This document shows positions 27,989 to 39,146 of a stretch of DNA of 64,000 nt, piece after piece (position 1 is the first letter of the stretch; each line of letters begins with the position of its first letter). The notes under the pieces were generated by a model. That model searched no databases. It was not told the origin of the DNA and worked only from the letters and a program-made list of their open reading frames with translations. Source of the DNA: Azolla caroliniana (lineage: Eukaryota > Polypodiophyta). The translations under genes and the position numbers were made by a program. The stretch lies in the NCBI GenBank assembly GCA_043228905.1, contig JBHGNT010000006.1:16058001-16122000 (forward strand). The letters are read 5' to 3'.

Positions 27989-28384
27989 TCAAACCCCTAC
28001 AAGCATCATTATAATATCCACAACCCATTTATAATGTAGAGATAAAGAATAAGTAGGTTTCAACCCATCATGATGCCGAATATTCGAATACATTTGGTAG
28101 TTCTCACACGATTGTACATAATCTGCAACATCAGTGTACATTCCAACCCACCAAAACTTCTCTTTTAATTTCAAATAAGTGACCCAAACTCCACGATGAC
28201 CTGCCCATAAAGTATCATAAAATTCAAATATTAGTTTCTATTGCTCTTCCCTACTTCCAACCACTCTTTGTAGAATCCATTTCACAACTTTTGGATGTCT
28301 CCAAAGATATCCCTCATGAAGAAAAAATTTATAAGCTTTATTTCTTCTTTTATGAAATAGCTCCCTTGACCATGTTCCATCTTT
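27989..28384 (-). pseudogene. GYP4 integrase zinc-binding region
   Basis: Encodes KLKEKFWWVGMYTDVADYVQSCENYQMYSN...YKWVVDIIM in a broken frame. It corresponds to YWWPSMYKDVLHFVSTCENCKVYSN in GYP1. The second Cys of the zinc pair is Tyr here (CENY), so this copy's zinc site is damaged. Confidence 0.75.
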
Positions 28385-28915
28385 CTAATGAGTACTCAAG
28401 TATATTCCAATTTGTAACATCTCCCCCTCGTACTCAGATTCACGAAGAATAACATGAAAACCCAAATCACATGACCCCTTCAAGTTACAATTTATGGAAA
28501 AGAAATCAAAATTCTCATCTTCTTCATCAATCATTAACATAGTATTTTTACCTTTAAACCTCGCTCTTGAGAGCATATCGGCAATTGGGTTATTTGTTCC
28601 TGCAATGTGCTTGATTTCAGGACATAGTGATTTTATGTAAGCTATCCATCTAAGCATAGCTATATCAGATGTTTCACAACTTGAAATCATTTCTAGCAAT
28701 GGACGACAATCTGTTTCAACCACAACTTCAACACCAATTAAGTATTCATGATCTGTTTTAATAGCGGTTAACATACCCCATAACTCTCTTTTAATTTGTG
28801 GGTAAACTCTTTGGCGTTCTGTTAAGATTTTTGCACCAAATCGAACTGCATATCTCAACCCATCCTTCTCTTCTTGGCTAACAGCCCAACCGATCCCGAT
28901 TGGACTTGTATCCAC
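28385..28915 (-). pseudogene. GYP4 RNase H
   Basis: 176 residues with VDTSPIGIGWAVSQEEKDGLRYAVRFGAK, KRELWGMLTAIKTD, VVETDCRPLLEMISS and HIAGTNNPIADMLSRA, the usual RNase H blocks. An in-frame stop (ACTTAT-side boundary near 28385) separates it from the integrase region. Confidence 0.85.
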
Positions 28916-29095
28916 AATAACAATGATGGGGTGTTCACTATCATACCTAGCCTTCTATAAAATAGGGGCATTCAATAACATTTCCTTTAGTTGGCGAATT
29001 GCATCTGTATGTACATTAGTCCAAAGGAAACTTGAATTCTTCTTAAGCAACCCATAAAGCGGATCAACCACATGTGCAAAATGTGAAATCCAAAT

Positions 29096-29647
29096 TCAGT
29101 AAAACACACAAGCACCCAAAAACCTACGCACTTCTGTTAGAGATTTACAATCATCCTTTAGATTTCGAATTGCATTTACCTTAATTGGGGATGGCTTTCT
29201 TCCGTAGGGTCCACACATGTGCCCTACAATCAGAACTTCGGGAACCCCAAACATAGATTTTTGACCTGAAAATGTAAGATGAACCTCTTCTAACCTTGAA
29301 AGGGTTCTTTCACAAGCATCAATGTGGTATGCAACAAACTTTCTACATCCGTTCGGCATGAGTTTTTCATCCTTCTTATTCATCGAGCATCCTTTAGTTG
29401 GAAAATCATCTAGAAACGGAATAGTTATTTTTGACACAAAATCTCTTAAATTTTTATTCATAGCACTCACCATATGTGCTACAGAATTTGTAGCACCTTG
29501 AGGCAATGTACACATTCGCATCAATCCAATTGGTGTTCTTATAGTAGTTATAGCACGACTATCAATAGCAAGCTGAAATTGATCATATCTTGAATACAAA
29601 TCACACAGAATATATAGCTCTTCCTGCGAAAGCTTCTGCAAAGGCAT
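29096..29647 (-). pseudogene. GYP4 reverse transcriptase, central part
   Basis: 183 residues: ELYILCDLYSRYDQFQLAIDSR (motif A with catalytic Asp), TPIGLMRMCTLPQGATNSVAHM (motif B), ITIPFLDDFPTKG (motif C, FLDD), then the thumb-side block FSGQKSMFGVPEVLIVGHMCGPYGRKPSPIKVNAI. It retains the roughly 24 residues deleted from GYP1. The preceding fingers region (29650-29940) is present in other frames. Confidence 0.9.
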
Positions 29648-29940
29648 CTACAATCGGTCCAACACCGACATTTCGAATAGTAACTCTATTGACATACTGT
29701 AAATCTTGAATGAACCTTAATGAACCGTTCTTTTTAGGTACAGTAAACCACTTATTCGAGTAGGGGGGCATCTGATGGCTCCAAGATACCCATTTCTATT
29801 TTTTCCTTAAGCCAAGCTATTACTAACGGTATTTGGGCCCGAGGAACAGGGATATGCCTTAAATTCCAAGGAATATGTGGAACTGTAAATATAATGATTG
29901 GTTCCACAACTATTGGGTCTACACAACCAATTTCACTCGA

Positions 29941-30546
29941 CTAAAATGCAAATGCTTTCCCATGACTAGCAATCATATTTCGAAAACATTGTATCTCAAC
30001 AGGCAAAAGAAAATCATTCTCACCAATTTTTAGTTGATCTAGAGTAGCATTTGTAAACTTATGACCAATATCCTTAGAATCCCGCAATGTTGGCTCATAC
30101 GCGACATTATTTTTCATTTCAGTACCATCCATAGGTGGATGCATGGCCACGGGCTTGACCTTTTTGTCTATTGTTTTATATTTAGTGTTAACTTTTATTG
30201 CATAGTTATTTTTACTTGCCTTTTTAGCCATTTCATGATAGTTATTGCCAACTATTTCACTATTAGCTATACAACCATTTTTTTCAATAAAATCAGCAAT
30301 ATGAAGGTACATATCAACAAAATTTACATGAACAAATCTCTTGTCGCATTCTTTCTCATTCAAGCAATTTTCTAATATTTTGACTGTATCCACATCTGAA
30401 TATTCAAGAAACATACCAAAAATTATGTCATCCCTTTCAATCATCCCTAAAGTGCACAATGCATCCAACATCTTCCTGCTCCCTTTATTTTGTGCATGAC
30501 TTTCCACATCAACGTACCAGGTAAATCCATCCATTGTATTAGACAA
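29941..30546 (-). pseudogene. GYP4 linker before RT
   Basis: 201 residues ending GENDFLLPVEIQCFRNMIASHGKAFAF, the same segment that precedes the RT in GYP1 (KEDFLLPEEERMFRDMLERHGKAFAF). The N-terminal half, with EKNGCIANSEIVGNNYHEMAKK, has no recognisable domain. Confidence 0.75.
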
Positions 30547-30635
30547 AGTATTGATTTTTTTATTAATTGGAAAACATTTTTGCTAGGAAAGAAAAGTTTT
30601 GGGACCATTGTGTCCATGCCCATCAATGATCCTAT

Positions 30636-32240
30636 TTAAAAATCCGACTCATAAGATGATATATCATGCTCACATGAGTTAATTTGTAATTCTTCTTTAT
30701 TTCTAGCATCCTCCTGCCTAACAGTAAGAAATTGAACACTTTTTTTACCATCGGTACTTCGAATCCTAGCATACGTCGAACCATCTTCAAGCACCTTCAT
30801 CTCCATCCTAGAAGATGTGATGTATGGTTGACCAAGAATGACTGGGTATGACGAGGTCTTTTGGATAAAGAAATATTGCTCCATTGGCATATCTCCAATG
30901 TTGACTTTGATGTTTGGGCAAGCTCCATGAAGTTGTTCAGTCGTTGAATTAGCCGAATTTATCCTCCACCCATGATTCGTTTCCATTGGCCATCCACCTT
31001 TTTTATAAATATCATAAGAAATTAGATTAATTTCTGAGCTGTGGTCAATTAAGGCCATGACCGGATCTTCAAGGTTTTCAATCTTCATGGGTGTCTCAAT
31101 TGTTGCTCTTGCCCAATGTTTCTTAGCATAGTAGCTTTTTAACTCTTTCGGCTTCTCTTCAAAAGTTGTCGTTGCAATAGCTTGTGTACCAACAATGGAA
31201 GAGCTTGGTTCACCTTTGAGGACTTCCACCGTTGCTTTCTTTACTTCACTTCCTGGGTTTTCGGTGGCTTCAATACTTTGTCCTTTTCTTTTCATTCCAT
31301 CTATTATTGCATCATGAAATTCTTTTTTGGCTATGCCCAAAAGTTCCACTTTGCTATCTAAAATTCTTTCTTCCAATGTTTTTTTTAAATCAGTTGAAGC
31401 TTCAATATCAGGTACTAATTTGAACGACAAAATCTTCTTATCCTTACCTTTTTCAATGTCAGGGCTTACCATTTTTGGACTTTCTGTCTCCCTTTTTTTA
31501 GCGCTTCTTAGCTCCCTCTTCTTGTTATCTTCATTTTTCACCCATTTTCGTTTCTTTTCCGTGATCACTTCATGGGCTTGGGTTGTTGCAAACTTCGCAA
31601 AAGCTGAGAGGCCATCCACTGGGTCTTCCCAACCAGTTTTGCTTCGGACAACATCACCTCCAGACTTCAACTTTTCAAGCTCGATTTTACCCTTTCTTAT
31701 AGCTTTCAAAATACATGGCCAAAATTCAGATTCAGATCCTCCTTCACCAACATGGATGATTGTAGTTGTTTGTTGATAGACAACTTGTGTCCTAGTTATT
31801 TCCGCATCTTCGATGATCCTTCTCATACCACCTCTTCTAAAGTTAGTTCGGAGAGGTAATCGAGTTTCAGACGAATGAATCTTACCATCTTTGAAGAATG
31901 TCACCCCTCTTTCTATCGCTTCTTGATAGTTAACACACCCTCCTCTTGAATGGTCGACGCTATCACACCATATGCATCTTCTTTCATAATCTTTTTGGGG
32001 TTGTGAGGATTTTTCTTCTTGTAGCTTTGCAACATGTAATGAAAGATCTTTTATACCTTTGATTAGATCGTCCATCATTGTTTCGGGTACCTTGGAAATA
32101 GTTGACAGACTCCTAGTATCGTCCCTAATGGTTGTCTTAACTTCATCTTTCATACCTCTGGCAATCAAATGATCCTCACACCATTGGGTTCTTTTGTTGA
32201 TTCTGTTGCAAGCTTCATGTACTCGATTCCAATCAGACAC
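30636..32240 (-). pseudogene. GYP4 Gag zinc knuckle and aspartic protease (534 aa)
   Basis: A complete CCHC knuckle CIWCDSVDHSRGGC (CX2CX4HX4C) lies near residue 88. A long charged linker follows (KKRELRSAKKRE, DGMKRKGQS). The retropepsin motif is VMALIDHSSEINLIS and the distal motif VILGQPYI. The catalytic triplet is Asp-His-Ser. The frame is open throughout, unlike the GYP1 equivalent, which is split at the knuckle. Confidence 0.85.
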
Positions 32241-32297
32241 TAGTCCAGTGGGTGTAGTCCAGTCTTCAAGGAATGCAACTAATTTTTCTCGATAGGA

Positions 32298-32849
32298 TCA
32301 GTCTAATGCCTTCAAAAATAATATGACCTTCTCTTGTTCCAAAAGATTCCTTTTGATCATCGTTAATTGATTATAATGAGCTTCAAACTCTTTCAACAAC
32401 TCCATCACCGAAATCTTCTTGTCCTCTTTATCCACCCAATCCAAGAAACTCCTCCTTGACGCTTGGATTGTATCATCAAGCATGTACTCATTTATTAAAG
32501 CTTGCTCAAATGCAACCCAATCATTAGAACTTGTTGCGAGTTCCGAGACTCTATTTCTCAAAGGGAGTTCAACCATCCTCACAAAATTCATTTGAACATA
32601 ATGTTGGTTTAACCCTTTGCTACCCATCTCAGTAACATATACTTGTAAGAATTTAGATATATTTTTCCCTTCAAAGAGACCTATTTTCTCTAGAAGCTTG
32701 TCAATAGCATGATCGATTCGTTGAAGAGTAGTTGCACGTTCTTGGCTTTGCATCATTCTTTCAATCATTTGTAACACTACGTTGATTTGTGGCTCCACAA
32801 TAGCTTCTTGGTTGATCTGTGGCTTTGAGATTGCTTGTTGGTTCTCCAT
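32298..32849 (-). pseudogene. GYP4 Gag N-terminal part
   Basis: 183 residues with LEKIGLFEGKNISKFLQVYVTEM, DWVAFEQALINEY, SRRSFLDWVDKEDKKISVMELLKEFEAHYNQLT and LLEQEKVILFLKALD, co-linear with GYP1 Gag. A stop right after KALD interrupts it; the downstream frame resumes at 32240. The start codon lies just after the PBS. Confidence 0.85.
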
Positions 32850-32869
32850 CTCTCTTAACTTCCCTGGTT

Positions 32870-32885
32870 CACGTCGAGTTCACCA
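32870..32885 (-). promoter_or_regulatory. GYP4 primer-binding site
   Basis: Minus-strand TGGTGAACTCGACGTG lies one base after the LTR end. It differs from the GYP1 site at a single position. Confidence 0.75.
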
Positions 32886-32886
32886 C

Positions 32887-33291
32887 TGTTGCGTCAATCT
32901 CGACGTATGAGAGCAAACGGAAAGAAAATCGTGAATCCGAGAAGTAAGCATCAGGCTTCTTGTCAAAGAAAGAGGAGAAATGGAAATAACTTGTATTGAT
33001 ATCTGAAGATGATTACAAAATATTTCTTGTACAATAATATAGCTTGTCCCTCCTATTACCATAATATTCCTCATCTCATGTTTCTTTTCTTACTCTTTTC
33101 CCTTTCCCTCTTTAAATAGGTGCCCCCATGCATATGATGCATGTGAGGGTACAAGACGTGCATGTAGTGCATGAAATGGATGTAGACTCATTGAGGCCTC
33201 ACACTCAATATAACCTTTTACAAAGATTTGAATAAGCTCATATAAATTGGTAAAGGTTATTTTCTCATCGTGACATGGAAACGCCATGACA
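32887..33291 (-). repeat. GYP4 5' LTR
   Basis: 405 bp, TGTCATGGCG at 33291 to ...GACGCAACA at 32887 on the minus strand. It includes the CATGCA-rich block (33126-33185). Confidence 0.85.
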
Positions 33292-33295
33292 ACGG

Positions 33296-33442
33296 TTCTT
33301 CTTCATGTCCTTGTTCGGAATCGTTCTCATTCTCGTCGACGTTATTCTCCTCTTCGTCAACATTGTTTGTCTGTGGTGGTGGTTGTGGTTGTGCAGCTGG
33401 TACGCCAAGTTCGGCAGTCTGGTGTCGTTGGTTACTGTGAAG
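33296..33442 (-). pseudogene. CC2 acidic/Pro-rich tail, upstream of GYP4
   Basis: Encodes NQRHQTAELGVPAAQPQPPP followed by TNNVDEEENNVDENENDSEQGHEEEP and is interrupted there by GYP4. The acidic/Gln tail matches the type of ending seen in CC1. Just upstream (minus strand TTGACTTCACAG) there is an acceptor-like sequence, so a spliced structure is possible. Confidence 0.6.
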
Positions 33443-33777
33443 TCAATTTTTGCTCATAAGAAAAGACCATGGTAAGTACATCGGATGCTAAGGTGTATAA
33501 GAATAAAGCAGAATGTGAAAAGTTCAAAAATTAAAATAAGAATGAAATTGAAGGAATATGAAGATGGGGGCGTTTTTCAAAGGTAGAAAAACCAAGAAAA
33601 AAGAGAAAAGAAGAAAACGCAGGAAAAAGGGAGAAAAAGCAAGATAGAGAAAAAAGCTCATAACTTCTTCATCTCTTATCCAAATTTCAAAAGAAAAGAT
33701 TCATAAGAAAGAAAAGAAAAAAGCAAGAATAATGCAACTAAAAACCTATAAATATGAAGGTATTCTTAGCAATTGGG
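33443..33777. other. AT/purine-rich non-coding stretch
   Basis: No ORF or domain that I can support. A-rich with GAAAA runs. It lies between the CC2 tail and the minisatellite and may be an intron or a later insertion. Confidence 0.4.
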
Positions 33778-34340
33778 AGGAGGAAGGAAGAATAGAAGAT
33801 CTACAAGAGAAGGAGGGAGTAAGAAGAGAATATCTACAAGAAGAGGAAGGAAGAATAGAAGATCTACAAGAGAAGGAAGGAGTAAGAAGAGAATATCTAC
33901 ATGAGGAGGAAGGAAGAATAGAATATCTACAAGAGAAGGAGGGAGTAAGAAGAGAATATCTACAAGAAGAGGAAGGAAGAATAGAAGATCTACAAGAGAA
34001 GGAGGGAGTAGGAAGAGAATATCTACAAGAAGAGGAAGGAAGAATAGAAGATCTACAAGAGAAAGAGGGAGTAAGAAGAGAATATCTACAAGAAGAGGAA
34101 CGAAGAATAGAAGATCTACAAGAGAAGGAAGGAGTAGGAAGAGAATATCTACAAGAGGAGGAAGGAAGAATAGAATATCTACAAGAGGAGGGAGTAAGAA
34201 GAGAATATCTACAAGAGGAGGAAGGAAGAACAGAAGATCTACAAGAGGAGGGAGTAGAAGAGAATATCTACAAGAGGAAGAAGGAAGAATAGAAGATCTA
34301 CAAGAGAAGGAGGGAGTAAGAAGAGAATATCTACAAGAAG
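33778..34340 (+). repeat. 63-bp polypurine minisatellite
   Basis: The unit starts GAAGATCTACAAGAGAAGGA and repeats about nine times with small deletions. The plus strand is almost only A and G apart from ATCTAC or ATATCTAC in each half-unit. The 63-bp unit keeps frame, so a 186-codon ORF (33732-34292) runs through as a 21-residue repeat (DLQEKEGVRREYLQEEEGRIE). No evidence of translation was seen, and it lies inside the region between two CC2 segments. Confidence 0.9.
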
Positions 34341-34574
34341 GGAGAAAGAATAAGAAGGCTAGAAGAAGTGAGAAGAAGATTAGTAGAACAAAGGGTTAAG
34401 AAGAAAATACTATTTTCAATTATTGTCATTGAGGTTAGAGTAGAGTTATTTGGGGTTGTTATTTGTAGAGTCTAAGAAGATGATATTGGTTTCCTAATAG
34501 TGTATTGAAGTATTCTTTTCTCTTCCTCTACTCTTCTCTATCTTTTTCCTCTCTCTCATCATCAGTTACGTTCA
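34341..34574. other. Diverged edge of the minisatellite block
   Basis: Purine-rich to about 34400, then TTTTC-rich sequence up to the CC2 coding segment. No feature that I can support. Confidence 0.4.
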
Positions 34575-34990
34575 TAGTTGTCCAGCTTGACAGAAGTGTC
34601 GATGTCATGGGCATCGAATTCCTCCATGAGTCGAGTTATTTCTTCCCGATGACAAGCTTCCAACTCGTACAAGTCTCGAGCTATGTCTTCCTGCACTGTA
34701 GAGATGGCTTCTTCTATTATCTTGAAGAACCCTTGGCCCCGTCCCGTGCCTTCATGTTATCCCTATCGGCACGCAAGAGTTGCAATTTGGCTACCTGCGC
34801 CGACCAGGTCTTCCATCCTTTGTCAAGGGATTCGTCTACCAACTATAGTGTTTTGAGCTTGTGGGCTTTTAGAATCAGTCAAACTTTTTCTTCGCCCATA
34901 CTGACCTGGTACTGTGCCGCGGCTAGTTCTTTACATAACTCGGCTATGCGTGCCTTGGCCGACCCTTCTTGTTACCGTACGAGATGTACG
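34575..34990 (-). pseudogene. CC2 coiled-coil segment with the LVDES/LQLLRA block
   Basis: On the minus strand: EGSAKARIAELCKELAAAQ, ILKAHKLKTL, LVDESLDKGWKTWSAQVAKL, QLLRADRDNMK and EEAISTVQEDIARDLYELEA, with two in-frame stops. CC1 has the matching ILRAW...LIDES..RWWTKWAQN...LQLLRA. The protein would be mostly long helices. The open frame on the plus strand here is a shadow. Confidence 0.65.
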
Positions 34991-34999
34991 AGTGATTGA

Positions 35000-35430
35000 T
35001 AAGTGTGCTAAGTAAGGGTGAAAGATTTAATGTGTTGATATGTATGTGTAATGTTATACGATTATGAGTGTGAATGTAAGTGTGAGTGTGGTTGATACAA
35101 AGATGTGTGAGTGAGTGACTAGGTGTGAATACCAAGGGGGCTTGCACCCTTGTGTATCTACCCTTTTTTACCTATTTAACCTCTTATGGGGAATGAATGA
35201 AGAATGATCATTTCTCCCTCAATCTCTCTCTTGTCATTTCTCTCTCTCTCTCTCCCCCCCCCCTTACGTTGAACCCCCTTGGGAGGGGGGTGGAGCCATT
35301 CTAGGCACCACCCCCCACCCCTCAATGCTTGTCTTGTTCTTCATGTTCTCTCTCACCATCATACCATTCATCATCTCCACCATTACACCATGTCTATCTT
35401 CATCATCAATCATCATCCTCTACCCTAACC
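35000..35430. other. Non-coding insertion between CC2 segments
   Basis: It contains GTGTGA-rich repeats (35040-35110), a (TC)n run followed by a C tract at 35225-35265 and an imperfect inverted CCCCTTGGGAGGGG (35275-35288). No CC2 homology. It is likely a small insertion. I could not find its ends. Confidence 0.4.
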
Positions 35431-36411
35431 CTAAAACCATTAACACTTCTTCTTGCATCCGTTTAACCTCATCTACCAGCAACTCCAGTCGTTTTTTCTC
35501 ATATTTGACTTCCAATTCGGTGCAAATTGTTCTTAAATCGGCATTCACCGACTCTAGGCGTTCCTTTTCTTTTTCATGTGCCTCCTGTGTGTCAACTGTT
35601 TGGAGTTCTCTCTCGGACAATTGCTCCACGAAATAGTCCTCCTGTATTCGAGTATACTCCTCCAGCTCTTGCGTTTTTTCCTCTTGTTGTTTGGTTTCAT
35701 CCTACTGTTGGACCAATTGCCGCCATTTACCTATTTACCTATTTCGGTTTTAGCGAGCAATATGTGCTCTTCTAATTTTGTGACCTTCTGTTCCACTTTG
35801 GTGGCTCTGGTGGTCGCGTCCTCTATCTTCTTCTCGGCTTCTTTCAGTCATTCATGTAATTGTTGATTAGGTTCTTGTGACTCGTCAGGCATTTGATGTG
35901 CCTAGAACCGATCTTCCGCTTCTTTAAGTTTTTCTTCTATTTGTCGGAGTTTTGCCGAAAATTCGGTGTTGTCGGCTTGGCTTTTTACACATTGTTCTTG
36001 CAGCCGATCTGTTGCCGCCGTGGCTCTCTTCTATGCTTCAACCATGTGTTTGGATGCCCTATTTTCCCTTTCATATTCTCTGTGCACTTCGACGAGTGTT
36101 GTGTGTAATGGAGGCATTTGAATCGCCTCACCTTGATTCTTGGCATTCTCTTGTCGACCGATTCGATCAATTTCTTGTTGTTATCAAGCTCGATAGCTCC
36201 GATCAAAGAATTGTGGATCATAATCTGATCCTTATGTTCTTGGGCTAACAACCCCAAAACTTCCTGCAGACATTGGGCGAGCCATTCGACCAGTTCATAT
36301 GATGTACTGAACTGCATAATGGCTGCCAATTCATGTGTTGTTGGTTCGGGTAGGCCTAATACTTCCGTAGGAGTCATCGATGATGATTTCCCCTTCTCTA
36401 CTCAGCCTGTG
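35420..36411 (-). pseudogene. CC2 central coiled coil
   Basis: Minus-strand heptad-rich pieces such as EQLSERELQTVDTQEAHEKEKERLE...ADLRTICTELEVKYEKKRLELLVDEVKRMQEEVL (35420-35629) and LPEPTTHELAAIMQFSTSYELVEWLAQCLQEVLGLLAQEHKDQI (35985-36377). Stops separate them. No catalytic motif is visible. Confidence 0.6.
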
Positions 36412-37440
36412 TCATTCAAATCGACACGTCTTTCCTCTTCTGATTGCTTCTATTGTGTTTCCACTCTCTATCATTTCGCAGTCGCTGCTTCTTTGTCCGA
36501 TTGTGGGTATCATTGAGCTTTCTGCTTTGTCTGCCCCGTTTGTTGCGTTGCGTTTGGGTTCCAAACTAGTTCTTGACCAAGTGGAGGTGTCGGAGTCGGT
36601 GTCGACTCCTGTACTATTGTGTTGGGTTAGGGAGTCGTTATGGGCTCTTGTTGTTGCTCGAGTATGGATTCTGAATGTCGATCTGGTTCCGATTGTTGGG
36701 TGTCGACAGTTGTCGGCTCTGGTTCCTGCCATTCTTCTCAAGGCACTTCGCTCTGGGTCCTTGATGTTGTCTTTGGCACTGGCTGCCCCTCTACGCCGAC
36801 TCTCTGAACTAGGTGTCGGGCATAGTACTATAATCCATCTTGCGAATATAGGCTTCATGGGTTTGCTTCTTTGAACCCCTTTGAGCTGCTCCCTGAGTGC
36901 CTCCCCCATCAAGTATCCCCAGTTCAATATTCCCCCTTCATATGTAGATATTATGAAACCTGCCCATTTTTTAGGCATACAATAAAATCGGGGACTCACA
37001 AATGTGACCTCCAACAGAAACTTGGTGACCTCGTGAAAGAATTCGTCTTGACTTGCCTTGAGTTTGATAGGCTTTGGCCGATGGCGAATAATCACTGAAA
37101 TATGACCGCATCACTTCTGGCTTAAGGTTTTCCATCGCATCAAATCCTTCTCTTATAAGATTAAGAAATCGACGTACCTGTTTGTTGGTGATTTTGGCTA
37201 CGCCGATTTTATGGACTTTTTCTGCGGCGCATGGGTGTGGTTCGGCATCTGCAACCTGCAAATACCCTTTCAATCCTTTATTACACAGCCATTGTCGCAG
37301 TTTGTTTGATACAGGGATCATCATGTTATCATCCTGGGAGATGTCGGAATTGTTGAGCGATGGAGAGTTGTATTGTTGCTTTGAATATTGTGTGCAGAGA
37401 GAAGATGAATGAAATCTGTGTACCCCACACACTCAAAAAT
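36412..37440 (-). pseudogene. CC2 N-terminal domain
   Basis: Two frames joined by a shift near 37000. The first encodes PVSNKLRQWLCNKGLKGYLQVADAEPHPCA...ITNKQVRRFLNLIREGFDAMENLKPEVMRSYF. The second encodes FFHEVTKFLLEVTFVSPRFYCMPKKWAGFIISTYEGG then LNWGYLMGEALREQLKGVQRSKPMKPIFARWI. The latter block also occurs in CC3. It looks like a folded domain conserved between copies. I do not recognise it. A Thr/Arg-rich linker leads to the coiled coil. Confidence 0.65.
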
Positions 37441-37799
37441 GTTTCTGCTTCTATGAGATAGAAAGGGGCAAGGTAGGGTTTTGAGGGAATAGACATTTCA
37501 TTTTTTGAGGATTATTATGAAAGAGAATATGTTATTTATGACAGTAGTAGTACAAATATAGTAATAATAGTTCCACCACTCGTAATGAATGTTGCATGAT
37601 TTTGTGGCTTTTCCATATATAATCTGAAAAAGACCATTCCAAGAAGTCATCATGTTTTTTCTGTTATATATATAATTATATATATATTTAATCATACTAT
37701 TTACATTTGTGACTCTACCACTTCACGATGTGGTTGGTTGATTGTCGTTTACAACATGTAGTCTAATGGTCAAGAGCTCGACCCGTGTAACATAAGGTC
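37441..37799 (+). other. AT-rich gap with a tRNA-like segment
   Basis: A non-coding stretch with ATATAT runs at 37665-37690. At about 37748-37805 a tRNA-like sequence occurs: TAGTCTAATGGTCAAGAG (A-box-like), GACC...GGTC hairpin and GGGTTCGAGTC (B box). It resembles the tRNA-like segments at 6173 and 57145. Probably SINE-derived. Confidence 0.45.
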
Positions 37800-39146
37800 A
37801 TGGGTTCGAGTCTTGCTATATCATGACAGTACCTCTACCAAATGGACGTCAAGAACACCTCTCTCTAAAGAGATTATATGAGGAGGTGAACATGGTACAA
37901 CCACCAGGCTTCAAGTTGAGCACACACCCACAAGCGGTATGTCGACTGAAAAACCCTCTCTACGGCCTCAAGCAGGCACCGAGAGCATGGCATTCGAAGA
38001 AAACCCCATATCTTCATCAAATCGGCTTCAACATGTCCAAGTCTGACAACTCTCTATTCATCTAAAGCGACTCTAGAGGATAGGTATTTATCATCATTTA
38101 TGTGGATGACTTGGTCATAGGAGGAGGTCACTTAGCCGACATTGAGCAGATCAAGAAGCTCCTCTCCAACTGATTCGAAATGAAAGACATGAAGGAGCTC
38201 CATTACTTTCTAGGAATAGAAGTAATTCGGACTCCTAACGGCATCATGCTTTCTCAAAGGCATTATATCCTCAATCTTCTCTACAAGTTTGGGATGACAC
38301 GGTGTAAGCCCATCATTACCCCTCTCGATCGCAACCTAAAGCTCGATGCCGACTCAGGCACAAGAGAGTGTGAGCCGACGCTCTATCGTCAGCTAGTCGA
38401 AAGCCTCATCAACCTCACAATTACCCTATCAGCCTCCTTAGCCAGTTCATGCAAATTCCAAGAGACATCCATCTCGATTGTGCTAAGCGAGTGTGAAGGT
38501 CTGTGAGTGTAACCATGGATTTTGGCATCTTCTACAAATCAGCCACACCGATACGACGTGAAGGGTACACAGATATTGACTAGGACGGCTACAAAACTTA
38601 CAAACGATCAACCTTAGGGTTCGTCTTCTCCCTCGACAGCGGAGCCATATCCTTAAGTAGTAAAAAGTAGTCGACAGCCGCACTGTCGAGCATAGAGGCT
38701 GAATACAGGGGCGCGGTAGTTGCCACATGTGAAGTCGTTTGGCTAAAACGGATATTGAAGAATCTAGGCATATTCCCATATTAGATCTGATTCTCCTCTA
38801 TTGCAACAATACAAGTAGTATTCACCTAGCTCGAAACACAGTTTTCCACGTTCCGATCAAGCACATCGAAGTGCATTATCACTTCATCCAAGAGCGTGTT
38901 CTGGTCGAGGATGTCGACCTACAACACATCAACACGAACCTGCAGCGGCTGAGATCTTCACCAAGGCCCTAGGGATTGACAACCTATGGAAATTCACGAT
39001 GAACCTAGGTCTTTTGACTGTCAACCAACCAAGCTTGTGGGGCAGGAGTGAACCAGCCATCCAAAGCTTAAGTTCTTCGACTCAAAGCCAACTTGAAGAC
39101 CTTTTCCGAACCAACAATCTGGCATGTTGTGTTTTGAAGGGGGGCA
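37800..39146 (+). pseudogene. COP2: copia RT and RNase H fragment
   Basis: Begins inside RT: VNMVQPPGFK, CRLKNPLYGLKQAPRAWH, SKSDNSLFI, YVDDLVIGG, FEMKDMKELHYFLGIEV and LSQRHYILNLLYKFGM. Decayed RNase H follows and the tail contains EIFTKALG. Stops include TGA for the Trp in SNWFEMKD and a TAA after SLFI. Gag, protease and integrase are missing. A polypurine tract GAAGGGGGGCA (39136-39146) leads into the LTR. Confidence 0.85.

Larger units (their letters stand above)
26656..33291 (-). mobile_element. GYP4: nearly full-length Ty3/gypsy element, sister of GYP1
   Basis: Minus-strand element with two 405-bp LTRs (32887-33291 and 26656-27060), a PBS at 32870-32885, gag, protease, RT, RNase H and integrase. 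It is inserted in the C-terminal coding part of CC2, with AACGG at both sides. The copy has a handful of stops and shifts but preserves all domains, so it serves as a reference for the damage in GYP1. In a 166-bp stretch of the LTRs I count eight differences (about 5%), suggesting an old insertion. Confidence 0.9.

Noticed and set aside
33732-34292. Regularly spaced repeats resembling a CRISPR array
   Set aside because: The units are head-to-tail with no unique spacers and the host is a plant. It is a minisatellite.
34505-34999. 164-aa plus-strand ORF
   Set aside because: The minus strand of the same bases encodes the CC2 coiled coil that matches CC1; the plus-strand frame is a shadow.
35418-35436. 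Telomere-like CCCTAACCCTAAAA
   Set aside because: Only two imperfect units; no array.
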